A DNA stretch of 64,000 nt, from the NCBI GenBank assembly GCA_035048485.1, contig CM068590.1:1-64000 (forward strand). Direction: 5' to 3'. The notes beneath the pieces are model-generated. The model made no database searches, was not told the DNA's origin, and saw nothing but the letters and a program-made list of their open reading frames with translations. Below are positions 22,216 through 34,619 of this stretch, one piece after another; within the stretch, counting starts at the first letter, position 1; each line of letters begins with the position of its first letter. A program made the position numbers and the translations under genes. This DNA is from Pteria penguin. Taxonomy: Eukaryota > Mollusca > Bivalvia > Pterioida > Pteriidae.

Positions 22216-23200
22216 CTCTGTTTTTCAAATTTCTTTATGTACTATAGCATCTATATTGGAGACCAAAGTGGGCCTATATCATACACCTGAGCACACTTCA
22301 CTCATTCATTAACAAATGCCGGCTTGAAGATATTTACAGATACATATATTTTGTATCTGTCCTTGGACTTTGAAAATGATTAACTGTTTTTTGTGCTTCT
22401 TCGATATTGATTTTAGCTTATGGTGTTTTTGATAATTGACAGAAAATTGTAAATTTGCTTCTCTACATTGAATATATCAAGACAATAATAGAGAAACATG
22501 TGAGAAATATTGAAGTCAGGACTCTTTTTGCCATATTTTTTCAATAATATTTAAAATCTTGTTTTAGTGTAAAATGAACCATGTATTTGTTGCTTTAGTG
22601 GGGTTTGAACCATTTTCCTAGAGCATGGCAGAATTGGCTATATCAAAATCAGAGAAAAAAAATCATAAAAAAGCAACAAAACTAAACTTGGACTTGAAAC
22701 ATTTTAATAACCCTTCAAATAGATTCATTTTAATTCCCAATTAAAAGTTGGCAAATACATGTTTTTTTGTTTTTTTATAGTCTTTATGGTATGCTTTCTT
22801 TAATATATTGAATAAATAAAGAAAATGACATTAAATGTGTGAAAAAACAGAAAGTCAGTAACGTTTTTCTAATATGACTTATTGAGTGCTGCAAAACACT
22901 CAAAAACTTGTTTTGGTGTAAAGTTGAATGAAAAAATGTTTTTGCCTCCAATGGAATTTGAACAACTGACCTTCAGCATGCCAGAACTGACCTATATCAA
23001 AAATAGAACTAAAACTGTCCTATCAAGACAAATATACCTGCAGCAGCAAAGTTAGGTAATAACAACTTTGTTCATAGACTAACGGTGAGTCTAGGTCAAG
23101 ATCATGATATACATTTTTATCATATATTACTGGTAAATCCCTAACCCTTACTGTTAAAGAGGTATTATGAATGAAAAAATATATCAAATCCTTGTCGCAT
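22216..23200. other. Non-coding, no gene recognised
   Basis: AT-rich sequence with a weak repeated theme ('gtgtgaaatattgaagtca', 'aaaatcttgttttggtgtaaa') near 22.5 and 22.9 kb that leads into the next array. No supported gene. Confidence 0.5.
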
Positions 23201-23870
23201 ATATTATAAGAGAAATCTGCTTTCTTAAGCAAATTACTATTATAAGGTCAAAGTTCAAAGTCAAGGTCACTAGGTCAATGACTTGGTATCAAAATATAGA
23301 ACTTGTTATGATGAAGTGTGTGTGAAATATTAAAGCCCAATCTTTAATAGTGTAAGAGAAATCTGCTTACAGAACTTCTTAACCAAATTATTAATATAAG
23401 ACCAGAGCTCAAGGCCAATATGTCAAATTTATTGGTATCAAAATGTAGTGCTTGTTATGGTGAATGTGTGTGTGAAATGTCAAAGCTTATACTATAAGAG
23501 AAATCTATCTACAGAACTTCTTAACCAAAGTTTTATTACAAGGCCAAAATTCAAGGTCAAGGTCACTAGGTCAAATGTCTTGGTACTAAAAGTAGTACTT
23601 GTTATGCTGAAAGTGTGAGTGTAAAATATGAAAGTCCTATTGGTTGGTTGATTGGTGTTTTACGTCGCTTTCAACAATATTTCAGTTATATCGCGACATG
23701 GAAGCAGGAGGTTACCAACCTCTTAAACATAGTGGCGCGACCCGGGAATCGAACCCGGATCGTCGGTGCCACAAGCCAAGCGCTTAACCACTACACCAAG
23801 CCTGCCCCTATATGAAAGTCCTATCTCTTATACTATAAGAGAAATTTGCTTTCGGAACTTCATAACCAAA
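23200..23870. repeat. Tandem repeat, about 120-130-bp unit (aggtcaaggtcactaggtcaa)
   Basis: Units contain CAAGGTCAAGGTCACTAGGT, ACTTGTTATGATGAAGTGTG and TATAAGAGAAATCTGCTTAC. Three to four degenerate copies are followed by a GACAGATGGACATACGAATG-type tail and a G run near 23,982. One unit is split by a SINE. Confidence 0.8.
23641..23809 (-). mobile_element. tRNA-derived SINE, copy 2 (169 bp)
   Basis: Same family as 5973-6143, in reverse orientation. It is flanked by an exact 15-bp target-site duplication, ATATGAAAGTCCTAT, at 23626-23640 and 23810-23824. The B box reads GGGTTCGATTCCCGGG on the minus strand. The plus-strand ORF running through it is an artefact. Confidence 0.95.
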
Positions 23871-24119
23871 CAGACAGATGGACATACGAATGGACAGAAG
23901 AACAGATGGACAGAGAGATGAATGGACAGATGAACAGAAAGACAAACAGGGTGATTGCTATATACCCCTCAAACTTAAGTTGGGGGGGGGGGGGTGTAAC
24001 AATCAGTATAAATCCATGAAACTAATGAAACTAACTTATTACAAGATACACATGTACTTTCAAATATCCTTTGAAAAAGATATTGTCAAATAAATATTAG
24101 GAAATTATAATGTTTTATT

Positions 24120-25420
24120 GCTTCTCTGTATAGAATAAACCATTGCAATGACACAAAATGGTATGGAAATGATGAAGTCCAAAAATACATCAAAATAACA
24201 TCAAAAATATGATTTCAAAAGGGTTCAACAAATAAAAACATTTTTAAAGACACCCCTCTAGACCACTGTGATCATTAGTTTTTATGATCTATGCAATCAA
24301 TCTGTAGAAGAAGTTTATGAAAGGAGGGTACCCTCTGAGGCCTATGTCATCCAGCCCATGACTCATCCCTTGACAGATCTTATCTAAAATAGTAACATTT
24401 GTAAGGGACCTTGAGTACTTCTTCCTTACCAAGTCTCATCAAAACGTTTCAATTAGATCTGAAGCATACATATCTCAATGCTCATCTTTACATGCTAATA
24501 TACCCCCTGCTCCCCCCCCCCCCCTTCCACCCTCTATTTTGAATATAAGCAATAAGCAGCCAACAAGGAGAAAATCTGTGGAATTTCCAAAATCGAGACA
24601 AAAATGATGAATAAGAAAAACATCACAGGAGCATTAAAATTTTATTTCATTATGGAACCAAATTCACCAATACTTCTTCAGACAACCTCTAGATTCCATA
24701 TGGTTTAATGATTAATTCAGCCAGTCTGAAGAAAAGTTTGTGAAGGGGGGTACACTCTGGGGCCTTTGTTTTCCCATCCTGGATCCACCTTTTGACAAGT
24801 CTGAATGAAAACAGCAACATTTCTAGGAGACCTTGAGTATTTCATCCCTACAAATTTTCATCAAAATCTTTCCATTAGTACTGAAGAAGAAGTCCATCTA
24901 TATGTAAGCTCACAATTACAAATCAATAGTTGTATACCAATTACCCCTTTAATAAACTTTAAATATTTGTAATATATCCAGAAGCTTATTTCTTTATTCC
25001 ATTTCTTTTCCAATTACATTTATAGCAATAAAATCAGTTAAACACACAAAATCAATGTACTATGAGTGACCTACAAGGAGAAAATCCAAGAAATTACCTG
25101 AAATCAGGATAAGAAAAAAATCTGACCAGACATAAAAAACCATCAAAAATTCTTCAGGTGATTTGAATGAAAAGAATGAACTTGAACATTAGATCCTTCT
25201 GGAACATTCAGATACCATTAGTTTTTAATCTATGCATCACTTTTAAAGAAAATGATTTTCAAAGGAGGGTACCCTCTTGGGCATACTTTTGTCTTTGGTG
25301 GTGCCACCTGTTGACATATCCAAATAAAAGACGGTGGAAGACAGACATACAATGTGCTATCACAATGGCTCATTTAAGCCTTCAACTCAAATGAGCTTAA
25401 TAAGGAAAAACAACATAAAA
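24120..25420. repeat. Dispersed bivalve-type repeat, three related segments
   Basis: Segments at about 24,240-24,490, 24,690-24,920 and 25,160-25,400 share GGAGGGTACCCTCTGAGGCC-like and ATTAGTTTTTATGATCTATGC-like phrases. The last ends with CTCATTTAAGCC..CAAATGAGCTTAATAAGG, the same kind of terminus as the repeat at 3010-3900. A C run lies near 24,508-24,525. Confidence 0.65.
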
Positions 25421-27345
25421 CAAGGCTGAACAATACCCAAAACCTTCAAACTAAACATGAAACATAAAATGGACCATATCACTTACCTATGTACTTTAAG
25501 CATTATTACTCCCCTTTACTCTTCCTCCCTCTCGTCTCTCCCACCTTTATTTTTTTTTTTTTCATTAGTTTTTGTTTCCCTGGAAAGCCTGGTATTTGTA
25601 AATACAAAGTTTCTCTGAGAGGACAGCAAGCTGTGGGATACATATTTGTTTGCATCATTAAAAAAATCAAAATAGAATTAAATAAGCCTATATTTCAAAT
25701 AGATAGATCATAAAATGGTTGTTTTGAATCCCAATATATGCCTGAATGCATTTTTAGTTTTGTCCAGTTATTTGTACAGTGAAAATGTATTAATTCTTAC
25801 TTCACTTCTGTTTGTTATGGTCCTATTTTACCAGGAAATGATAAAAGAAGTAGAGGAGAGGAGAGACAGAAGGGAAAGAAATGGATATAAATGGAAAAGA
25901 TGTTAAGGGAAGTACACAAGATGGGAAACAGGAATACATGAGAGAGTCATATTCCAAAGTCTGTCCCCTTTACTTGTGATACATGCAGTGACAGGAATTA
26001 GTACTAGGATGGGTTGGGACGCAATTATAAAAACAGATGAATGCAGAAAAAATGGTGAAATTTCTGTCGTTTTATGTTATAGCGCAAAAGCCCCCTCCCT
26101 TCTCCCCGCCCTCAATACAATGTAATGTATTTTATTACTTAGTACGCAGCAAGATCTATACATTTACATGGAAATCTATTGGATATAGTATATATAAATA
26201 TACCAACCTTAACCGCAGGAACAAGTACATAGGAACAAGGTGAACATACGGAATTACGAACAGCACATTCCTCCTTTCAGTTTCGTTGGACAATGTGTAC
26301 ACAGTAGCACGATTCTGATTGGCTAACTCAACACTGCCTTGTTGTCATTTTAATCATGTACATCATTGTTATTGCTGTAATTTGTATTTCTTATATAACA
26401 TTGCCTGTAACTATCTAGTCAACAATAGGAAGGCAACTACATCGATACTGTTGCATATAACTATATACCGACCAAAGTTACTCTGATCACTGTTTAAGGG
26501 CGGACAATTCCCAAAACCTCAATTGTCAAACACCGAGAAGTATAAATGATTTTCACTACACATGCATTTAACTTTAAAACATCGTTTTCAGTACCCAACT
26601 AGATAAAGAAATAAATGGTAAAGGTAAGGGTTAGGGTTAGTATAATGTAGAATGTAGAGAGTTACAAGAAAAAAGAGTGTTCGATTTTAGTCAATTTCTG
26701 TAATGACTAATGCACGCTTCATTGCTATAGAAGAAGTGATTTGGTCTTAGTTTAACAAATGTACGTGTTTATACATTACAGGCAGTATGCCGTCGCTATC
26801 CAGTATGCCGTCGTTTCCAGTATGCCGTTGTATGGCGACAAGGAACTTGAAGGATTTTATTGAAAAAACACGTCTTAAACATATTGGTGTAACAATCAGT
26901 ATGGTTTATACCAAGATCTAAATAATCGCTGCATGAGGACCATTGATCCTAAAAGAAAGGGAAAGGGGGGGACGTGGCTGGCAAATCTCATGTGGTGGGA
27001 ATATCCATTTTTATATTTTCAACGTGTGCCACGCCGGAATATTTATTTTCGCATTAGGTAAAGTCAGAATGTTCATTTACAAATTAAAAGCTTTCCAAGA
27101 TTTGAAAAACAATAAATAAATTTATAAATCAAAAAAAAAAAAAAATGAAACTATTACAAAAAAGTACATTTTCATATTATTTCTTCCCGTAAAATGCATG
27201 CATTAAGCTTTTTTTTAAATAAAATAATCACAGATGATCTTAATGTTTTTGTAAGAATAGGTTGTAATGTTGTAAGAATATGTTGTAATGTTGTAAGAAT
27301 ATGTTGTAATGTTGTCATGATATAAACGATATGAAGAGGGCTTTG
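25421..27345. other. Non-coding, no gene recognised
   Basis: Contains T, G and A homopolymers (25,550; 26,966; 27,130), a TTAGGGTTAG fragment near 26,630 and three direct 'CAGTATGCCGTCG' words near 26,785-26,825. The plus-strand ORFs of 60-75 codons show no family features. Confidence 0.5.
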
Positions 27346-27364
27346 GGGCCCTCACCATAAACAT

Positions 27365-28225
27365 TTGGGCACAATCAGGCCATTCTGGGCAACTGTGGCA
27401 CTCAATCAGGCCATTCTAGGCAATTGTGACACACAATCAGGCCATTCTAGGCAACTGTGGCACACAATCAGGACATTCTAGGCAAGTATGGCACACAATC
27501 AGGTCATTCTAGGCAACTATGGCACACAATCAGGCCATTTTAGACACTCTTGTACACAGTCAGGCAATTTTAGACACTCTTGCACACAGTCAGGCCATTC
27601 TAGACACTCTGGCATACAATAAGGCCTTTTTAGACACTCTGACACACAATCAGGCCATTCTACATGCAGACACTGTGGCACACAATCAGACCATTTTAGA
27701 CAGTTTTTCACATTGAGGACATTTTAGACACTCTGACACACAATCAGGCCATTGTGGAGACTCTTGTACATAATCAAACCATTATAGACACTCTGGCACA
27801 CAAACAGACCATTCTAGACACTCTGGCACACAATCAGGCCATTCTAGACACCCTGGCTGACAATCAGGCAATTCTAGACACTCTGGCACACAACCAGGCC
27901 ATTCTAGACACTCTTGTACATAATCAAACCATTCTAGACACTCTGGCACACAAACAGACCATTCTAGACACTCTGACACACAATCAGGCCATTCTAGACA
28001 CCCTGGCACACAATCAGGCCATTTAAGACACTATGGCGTACAATCAGGCCATTCTAGACACTCTGACACACAATCAGGCCATTCTAGACACTCTGGCACA
28101 CAAGCAGGCCATTCTAGACACTCTAGTACATAATCAAACCATTCTAGACTCTCTGGCACACAAACAGACCATTCTAGACACTCTGACACACAATCAGACC
28201 ATTCTAGATACTCTGTCAAATATAA
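27365..28225. repeat. 30-bp minisatellite, about 28 copies
   Basis: Consensus CACACAATCAGGCCATTCTA followed by GACACTCTGG. Because 30 is a multiple of three, the array gives repetitive 10-residue peptides on both strands (HNQAILDTLA on plus, EWPDCVPECL on minus). Open frames on both strands at once, with no non-repeat protein attached, point to a satellite and not a gene. Confidence 0.95.
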
Positions 28226-28554
28226 AGTAAGTCACTGTCTCTGCCAGAAGTCTCCCTCTCTGAACTGACAATTTATAAGAATATGAATTTATCTTACGGA
28301 GATATAATATTAGGATTACACGTGTGTTAAAAGAGACATTGATTTATACTAATACAAGTGCTGGGTTAATAACTATGTCATACAACTTTCAACAAAGTGA
28401 GAAAATTCTAACTAGATAGTCAGTGGGTGCATTAATCTACTTGTTACCTTTAAGTTTCTTGAGGGTAGTATTAGTAAAACTAAATCATTCGTAGCAACCA
28501 GTCTCTGTACTTGAATCATATAATATATATGAGGAATGAGAATTGAACAGAGAA
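28226..28554. other. Unique spacer between two arrays
   Basis: AT-rich spacer of about 330 bp. Nothing recognised. Confidence 0.5.
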
Positions 28555-29690
28555 TTTGATAATCACCAGACTGCGAGCTGAGTGAGCCAGATAATTTGGA
28601 TATTTATCACACCGCGAGCGGAGTGAGCCAGAGAACTTTGGTATTAATCAGACCGCAAGCGGAGTGAGCCAGAGAACTTTGATATTCATCACACCGCGAG
28701 CGAACAAAGCCAGAGGACTTTGATATTCATCACACCGCGAGCGGAGTGAACCAGAGAACTTTGATATTCATCACACCGCGAGCGAAGTGAGCCAGAGAAC
28801 TTTGGTATTCATCAGATTGCGAGCGGAGAGAGCCAGAAAATTTTGATATTCATCACACCGCGAGCGGAGTGAACCAGAGAACTTTGATATTCATCACACC
28901 GCGAGCGGAGAGAGCCAGAGAACTTTGGTATTCATCAGACCGCGAGCGGAGTGAGCCAGAGATCTTTGGTATTCATCAGATTGCGAGCGGAGAGAGCCAG
29001 AAAATTTTGATATTCATCACACTGCCAGCAGAGTGAACCAGAGAATTTTGATATTCATCACACCGCGAGCGGAGAGAGCCAGAGAATTTTGATATTCATC
29101 AGACTGAGAGCGGAGTGACCCAGAGAATTTTGATAAATGTATGTATCAGGCTGCGAGTGAAGTGATCCAGAGAAATTTGATATTAATTAGATTGCGGGTA
29201 AAGTGGGACAGATAATTTTTATATTCACCAGACTGCAAGTGAATTGAGCCAGAAAATTCTGATATTCACCAGACTGCGAGCGAAGTGAGCCAAATAAAAT
29301 ATATTCATTTTTTATATCCATCAGACTGCGAGCGGAGTGAGCCAGAGAATTTTGATATTCACCAGACTGCGAGCGGAGTGAACCAGGGATTTTTTATATC
29401 CATCAGACTGCGAGCGGAGTGAGCCAGAGAATTTTGATATTCACCAGACTGCGAGCGGAGTGAGCCAGGGATTTTTTATATCCATCAGACTGCGAGCGGA
29501 GTGAGTCAGAGAATTTTGATATTCACCAGACTGCGAGCGGAGTGAGCCAGGGATTTTTTTATATCCATCAGACTGCGAGCGGAGTGAGCCAGAGAATTTT
29601 GATATTCACCAGACTCGAGCGAAGTGAGGTAGATAAGTTTGATATCCATCAGACTGCGAGCGAGGCGATCAAAACATTTTAAGATATGTA
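28555..29690. repeat. 41-bp minisatellite (CGCGAGCGGAGTGAGCCAGAG)
   Basis: About 27 copies of ATTCATCACACCGCGAGCGG and AGTGAGCCAGAGAACTTTGAT. In the right half two variants alternate (GAATTTTGATATTCACC versus GGGATTTTTTATATCCATC), a dimeric higher-order unit of about 85 bp. Confidence 0.93.
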
Positions 29691-29794
29691 CTTTTTGCAG
29701 ATGTATCATACTTGGTGGTCAAAATATCTATATTCCAGCAAGAAAAGACAAGACTGTATACTTTCAGAGTTTTGGAGGAGAGTTTATTTATTTC

Positions 29795-30385
29795 CGATGG
29801 TGATATATGATAGGGATATATAATAGTGATATATAGTACTGATATATAATAACGATACATGTATACAATACTTATATACAATTGTGATATATAGTACTGA
29901 TATATAATAACGATACATGTATACAATACAAATATACAATAGTGATATATAGTACTCATATATAATAACGACACATGTATACAATACTAATATGCAATAG
30001 TGATATATGGTACTGATATATAATAGATATATATAAATGATATATTATGTTGATATATATAATGCTGATATATAACAATAGTATGTAATAATGATATACA
30101 ATACTGATTTATTATACTGATATATAATATTGATATCTAATTTTGGTATGTAATATTGATATGTTATAGTAATATATAATAATGATACATACTAATGATA
30201 TATAATACTGATATATAATATTGATATATAATAATGATATATGATAATGATGTATAATATTGATATGTAATAGTTACATATAATACTCTTATATAATACT
30301 AATATACAATAATGATATTTAATACTGCTATATGATACGGATATATTTTACTGATATATAATGATATATGATACTGATATATTAT
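29795..30385. repeat. AT-rich microsatellite-like tract (TGATATATAATAC)n
   Basis: About 590 bp of short TGATATATAATA words with C/G spacers. Minus-strand ORFs rich in Tyr and Ile (YHYYISVLYI) come from this repeat. Confidence 0.9.
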
Positions 30386-30885
30386 ATTTTTGTTATTAAA
30401 ACTATTTCATCGTAACCTTGTCTTGATTTAAATGATTTTGCAGTCGGGGAGGGGGGGGGGGCTTACTAGACATGTGATTTAACAGGTAGTTTTTGTGTAA
30501 CATCGAGAATCGGCTGTTGCTCATAAACATACATATACACTGGCAGGTTCAGAGGGGGCGGAGGGGACGTTCGCCCCACCACCCTCTCCACTTAAATAAA
30601 AAAGGGAGAAAGAGAGAAACGGGGCATACTATTATTATCTGATAATCGTACGTCTACTGGACTGCTCCAGAGGGAAAATTGCGGGTATAAAGCGCGCACC
30701 ATTCAAGGAGGGTGGAGAAAAGGAGCTGGGGAAGGGACGTAAGGGAAGGGAGAGGGCGAACGCTAATCCCCTCCTCTCTCTTTGTGATGTGTCTGCCCCC
30801 TCACTGATGACGTTCGTCCCACCCACCCCCTCTCCACTTAAATAAAAATGGGAGGGTGAGAGAAAGAAAGAGAGAGAGAAAGAAG
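30386..30885. repeat. Two-copy repeat around a G-rich block
   Basis: CTCTCCACTTAAATAAAAA followed by GGGAG..GAGAGAAAG occurs at about 30,580 and 30,830, about 240 bp apart, with GACGTTCGCCCCACC / GACGTTCGTCCCACC before each. A G run lies at about 30,441-30,453. Confidence 0.7.
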
Positions 30886-31475
30886 ACCATCAACAATAAA
30901 GTATCGCTTGGGCACTATTCCTTCCCATAGCAACACTATGACAGCATAGTACCATCAGCAATAAGGTATCGCTTTGGTACTATTCCTTCCCATAACAACA
31001 CTATAAGAGCATAGTACTATCAACAATAATGTATCGCTTGGTCAATATTCCTTCCCATAGCAATACTATGACAGCATAGTACCATCAACAATAATGTATC
31101 GCTTGGGTTCTATTCCTTCCCATAACAACACTATGAGAGCATAGTACCATCAACAATAAGGTATCGCTTGGTCAATATTCCTTCCCATAACAACACTATG
31201 AGAGCATAGTACCATCAACAATAAGGTATCGCTTGGTCACTATTCCTTCCCATAACAACACTATGACAGCATAGTACCATCAACAATAAGGTATCGCTTG
31301 GTCACTATTCCTTCCCATAACAACACTATGACAGCATAGTACCATCAACAATAAGGTATCGCTCGGGCACTATTCCTTCCCATAACAACACTATGACAGC
31401 ATAGTACCATCATCAATAAGGTATCGCTCGGGCACTATTCCTTCCAGTCGCAACAGTATGAGAGCATAGTACCAT
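30886..31475. repeat. 65-bp minisatellite, nine copies
   Basis: The unit starts ACCATCAACAATAAGGTATC and ends with ACTATGACAGCATAGT, itself a small palindrome (CTATG/CATAG). Start positions 30,886 and 30,951 fix the period at 65. Confidence 0.93.
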
Positions 31476-31950
31476 CACTGTCAACATTGAACGAGTACTT
31501 TTCCTTCTCAACATAATGAAAATATAGTATCACCAACAATAGTATAATGTGAAAACTTTTTATCATTTTATAGTTTCTCTAAAAATTGTATGAAATATTC
31601 ATAAAACTGAGATAAATTTAAGCTATGAACAGGGAAGGGTAAAGGGAAAGGGATGAGTGGTTGAGGCAATTATAGATAATTTCGAGAGTCAGGTGTCACA
31701 TAAAATAACATTGAAGAGTGAACATCTCTTGCTGATCGAATACATCCGCTGTGAGCATCCTTTGTTGACTGCGTACATCAGGTGTGAGCATTCGCTGCTG
31801 TCAACTTCATACACTGTGACTATCCCCTGCTGACCGATAATGTTGGGATTAGGGTTAGGGATTATTTGCATAGTATCCTCTGTTAACTAATCCCTCTTGC
31901 TGTGATCGTTAAGTAAGATCTGCCAAAATGATGAGTCATAAGATATAAGA
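31476..31950. other. Non-coding spacer
   Basis: Holds a TTAGGGTTAGGGATTA fragment at about 31,848. No gene recognised. Confidence 0.5.
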
Positions 31951-32284
31951 GACCATGCAATATTTATCACCGGGGTGGGACCGGTGCAAAATGTGATGGG
32001 ACATACACCTTTTTATGACCATACAACATGGGACAGAGAGTTTTTTCACAGAGATTTTGCATGGGACAACTTCTTTTTTTTTACAACAATGCACTGATTT
32101 TTTTTTATGATTTAATAAACTTTGAACAACTAAAACATGGATAACCATAACATAAAAATAAAAGTAAACCTTGATAACCTTAAACAAAATCATAAAACAA
32201 CCACTCTTTGGCTTTGCAACATATAAATAAATCACTGAATCATAAAATGTCATCCAACACATAAAGTCACACAATCACAAAGGG

Positions 32285-32830
32285 AAAACAGAAGACATCT
32301 GACAAAGATGTATGACACACATCACCAAGGACATGCACACAAAAAAATGACAACAGCATAATATACACGGAACGACATTACAAAAATATTCGATTGTGCT
32401 GCAGTTACGATACCGACTTAGGACGGTCAATTGAAGTAACAAACGTCACTCAGTTGGTGTAGTTAACCGGTTTACGGGCGCCCACCTTCCCACTCACCGC
32501 AAAAGCAGCACAATGAAAGGACACACATTTAAAAATTTATAAATAATCCTCCATATAGAGAACAAGGATCAACAGGTTTCTTAAGGAGAGAGGTCATAAA
32601 AATCTATTACACACGAAACGATTATAGAATAATATGTTGATATCAAAAATATTTAAGGAGACATCAACATAAGTAAACCGTGCTCTGTCCGTCTGTAAGC
32701 GAGCTCAGATCCTTGATCAATAGGTGTCCCGACTAACAGTCAGAGGGGACGAGAATCAGGACTTTGACAAGAATCATGACCTTGTCTCCTCTTAAAAGGT
32801 TTGGACAAGGCCCGTCATAGAGTCCCCACT
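32285..32830 (-). mobile_element. PLE 3' end fragment with SECIS (copy 3)
   Basis: Homologous to 8310-8820 but visibly diverged, and closer to the 4145-4515 fragment. Landmarks on the plus strand: ACAAAAATATTCGATTGTGC, CGACTTAGGACGGTCAATTG, CTTCCCACTCACCGCAAAAG. It ends at GGGGACTC..GCAG directly next to the stop codon of a different ORF, so either a very short 5'-truncated PLE landed here or this ORF acquired the PLE 3' region. Confidence 0.88.
32747..32826 (-). promoter_or_regulatory. SECIS-like element, copy 3 (best-paired helix II)
   Basis: AUGA at 32818-32815, then C, GGGCCUUGUC, C, AAA (32802-32800), a short AU-rich cap, GACAAGGUC, A, UGA (32776-32774). Nine consecutive helix II pairs form because the U-U mismatch of copy 1 is U-A here. 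The GGGGAC strand is kept, and its GUCCCC partner lies beyond a small insertion with a second CCUGAUUCUC. AUGA, the 12-nt spacing, AAA and UGA are identical to copy 1 although the surroundings have diverged. Confidence 0.82.
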
Positions 32831-32840
32831 GCAAGAACTA

Positions 32841-33430
32841 TTACATAAAAAAGGAAACATAGTTAAGTGCCTCGTCACGAAAACAGCCAGCCTCTGTTAA
32901 CGATTTAAGACAAGCATGATCTCTGTTGCTGACGGTATTAGAGAAATAATTGTACATGGGTAATGAAATCTCTGTAATTTGATTTACTCCCTCTTCCGGA
33001 GTAACAGTCTTACCGCATGGATCCCCTCCAAATTCCTCGAAAAGCTGTACTCTACGTGTCTTTTGAAATTTTTCGGCCTTTTTTTCCATCTGTTTTCCCT
33101 GAACCTTCGTTTGTCATCCCTGAATTTTCTATTCTTATTCAACCCGTCTGTGAATTTCAGCACTAACTCTTCTTTTGAATTTAATTCATCAATCAGCCTT
33201 TGTAATTTTAATCTCAAATTTTGGTTTCCTTCTAACATTTTTTCATTGAATTCATGACTGAGTGCACTTCCACTTTTCAATCTTCCAGCATTATTTAATA
33301 AATAGATTTTCATCTTGCACTTTAACAGTTTCATGTAAATCATCCACCTTTCCTTGAATTTCATATGTTTTTTTTTTTAAATCTTTTGATATTTTGCAAG
33401 TCAGAAACTCATGGTATGTAATTATCATCA
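32841..33430 (-). pseudogene. Unrecognised coiled-coil ORF relic inside the TIR element
   Basis: Three overlapping minus-strand frames join into one protein-like stretch if frameshifts are allowed: a heptad-rich part (QGKVDDLHETVKVQDENL), then LRLKLQRLIDELNSKEELVL, then FQKTRRVQLFEEFGGDPCG and LPMYNYFSNTVSNRDHACL, ending YVSFFM at a TAA (32841-32843). The Glu/Lys/Leu pattern indicates a coiled coil followed by a small globular tail. I do not recognise the family. At least two frame breaks (near 33,300 and 33,080) suggest a relic. A SECIS-like hairpin begins about 15 bases after its stop. Confidence 0.5.
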
Positions 33431-33734
33431 AGGAATTTTCCAGCACATGCATTATTAGTTCTAGTAATATATGTCACACATTTATGATGTGTGTAGCTGA
33501 TAAGATGTTTATACATACATAAACATTAAAACTATACCAAACATTGAGATTTGTGGACATGTACTTTTTTCACTTAAAATTGATAAGGGACAATTATTTT
33601 TTCTGATAGGAGTATGCATGGGACACATACATTTTTTTAAATCAAATTTCCAAATGTACTGGTCCCATCTCGGTGATAAATATTGCATGGTCCCTAACCC
33701 TAATCACAGCCATTAATCAGTCACATCTGATACA

Positions 33735-34615
33735 TTGTGGTATTGCTGTGACAAGTCAAATTAATACTGCAATGTGATATTGCAGTAAGTATTCTCAACG
33801 GTACATATACCCACGTTACTACGCCGTAGCCTCGCAGTAAATACTCTCAGTAAGCACCTGGTCATATTGCAGTAAGAATTCACATTTAGTACAATATATT
33901 ACTGCAGTAAATACTCTCAGTAAGCACCTGGTCATATTGCAGTAAGAATTCACATTTAGTACAATATATTACTGCAGTAAATACTCTCAGTAAGCACCTG
34001 GTCATATTGCAGTAAGAATTCACATTTAGTACAATATATTACTGCAGCATATAGTCACAGTTAGTACAATATGGTATTACAATAAAAAAAATCATATTTA
34101 GTAGTCTGTAGTGTTTCAGTAAATAATCATAAGTGGTATAGTTTGTATTACATTGTTGTTAGTGCCATAGTCATGTGACACCAGTTACTTTCGTATTTTG
34201 CAGTAGTCACTGCTAGTACAATTTGAAATTGAAATGAATAATGACAATAACTGCAGTGTGCTATTGCAGTAAATAGTCAAGCCTCAGTAAGTGCAGTGTC
34301 ACATTGCAGTAAATAGTTTAATTAGTGCAGTGCAGAATTGCAGTAAATAGCTGTAATTAGTGCAGTGTGGAATTTCAGTCAATATCTGTAATAAGTGCTG
34401 TGTGGAATTACAGTCAGTACAGTGTAGAATTGCAGTAAAAGTCATAGTTAATAGTGTGGTATTGCGATGGTTATTAACAATTAGTACAGTGCTTCAGTAA
34501 ATGTGCAAAGTAAGTGCAGTATGGTATTGCAGTAAATAGTCACAATTAGTACTGTGACGTTCTGCAATAAATAGTCACAGTTAGTATTGTGTCTTAATGC
34601 AGTATGTGGTCACAG
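33735..34615. repeat. Degenerate repeat, 'TGCAGTAAATAGTCACAGTTAGTACAG' type
   Basis: Imperfect units of 34-40 bp with the words TTGCAGTAAATAGTCACA and TTAGTACAGTGTGGTA. Within it 33,841-34,050 is a clean three-copy array of a 70-bp unit (ATACTCTCAGTAAGCACCTG). The family resumes at 36,055-36,395, so the sequence between was probably inserted. Confidence 0.85.
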
Positions 34616-34619
34616 GTTA

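Larger units (their letters stand above)
31951..33691. mobile_element. Composite element with terminal inverted repeats, 1.74 kb
   Basis: Left end GACCATGCAATATTTATCAC-CGGGGTGGGACC; the complement of the right end is GGACCATGCAATATTTATCA-CCGAGATGGGACC. About 30 bases match closely, and a looser inverted match (GGGACA words) extends about 100 bases further in. The interior carries a PLE 3' end (32,285-32,826) and a frameshifted coiled-coil ORF, both on the minus strand. No transposase is recognisable. I do not recognise the family. Confidence 0.75.

Noticed and set aside
27365..28225. Repeat-protein genes on both strands (HNQAILDTLA, PDCVPECLEW)
   Set aside because: The unit is 30 bp, so any stop-free unit gives such ORFs; both strands cannot plausibly be coding here.
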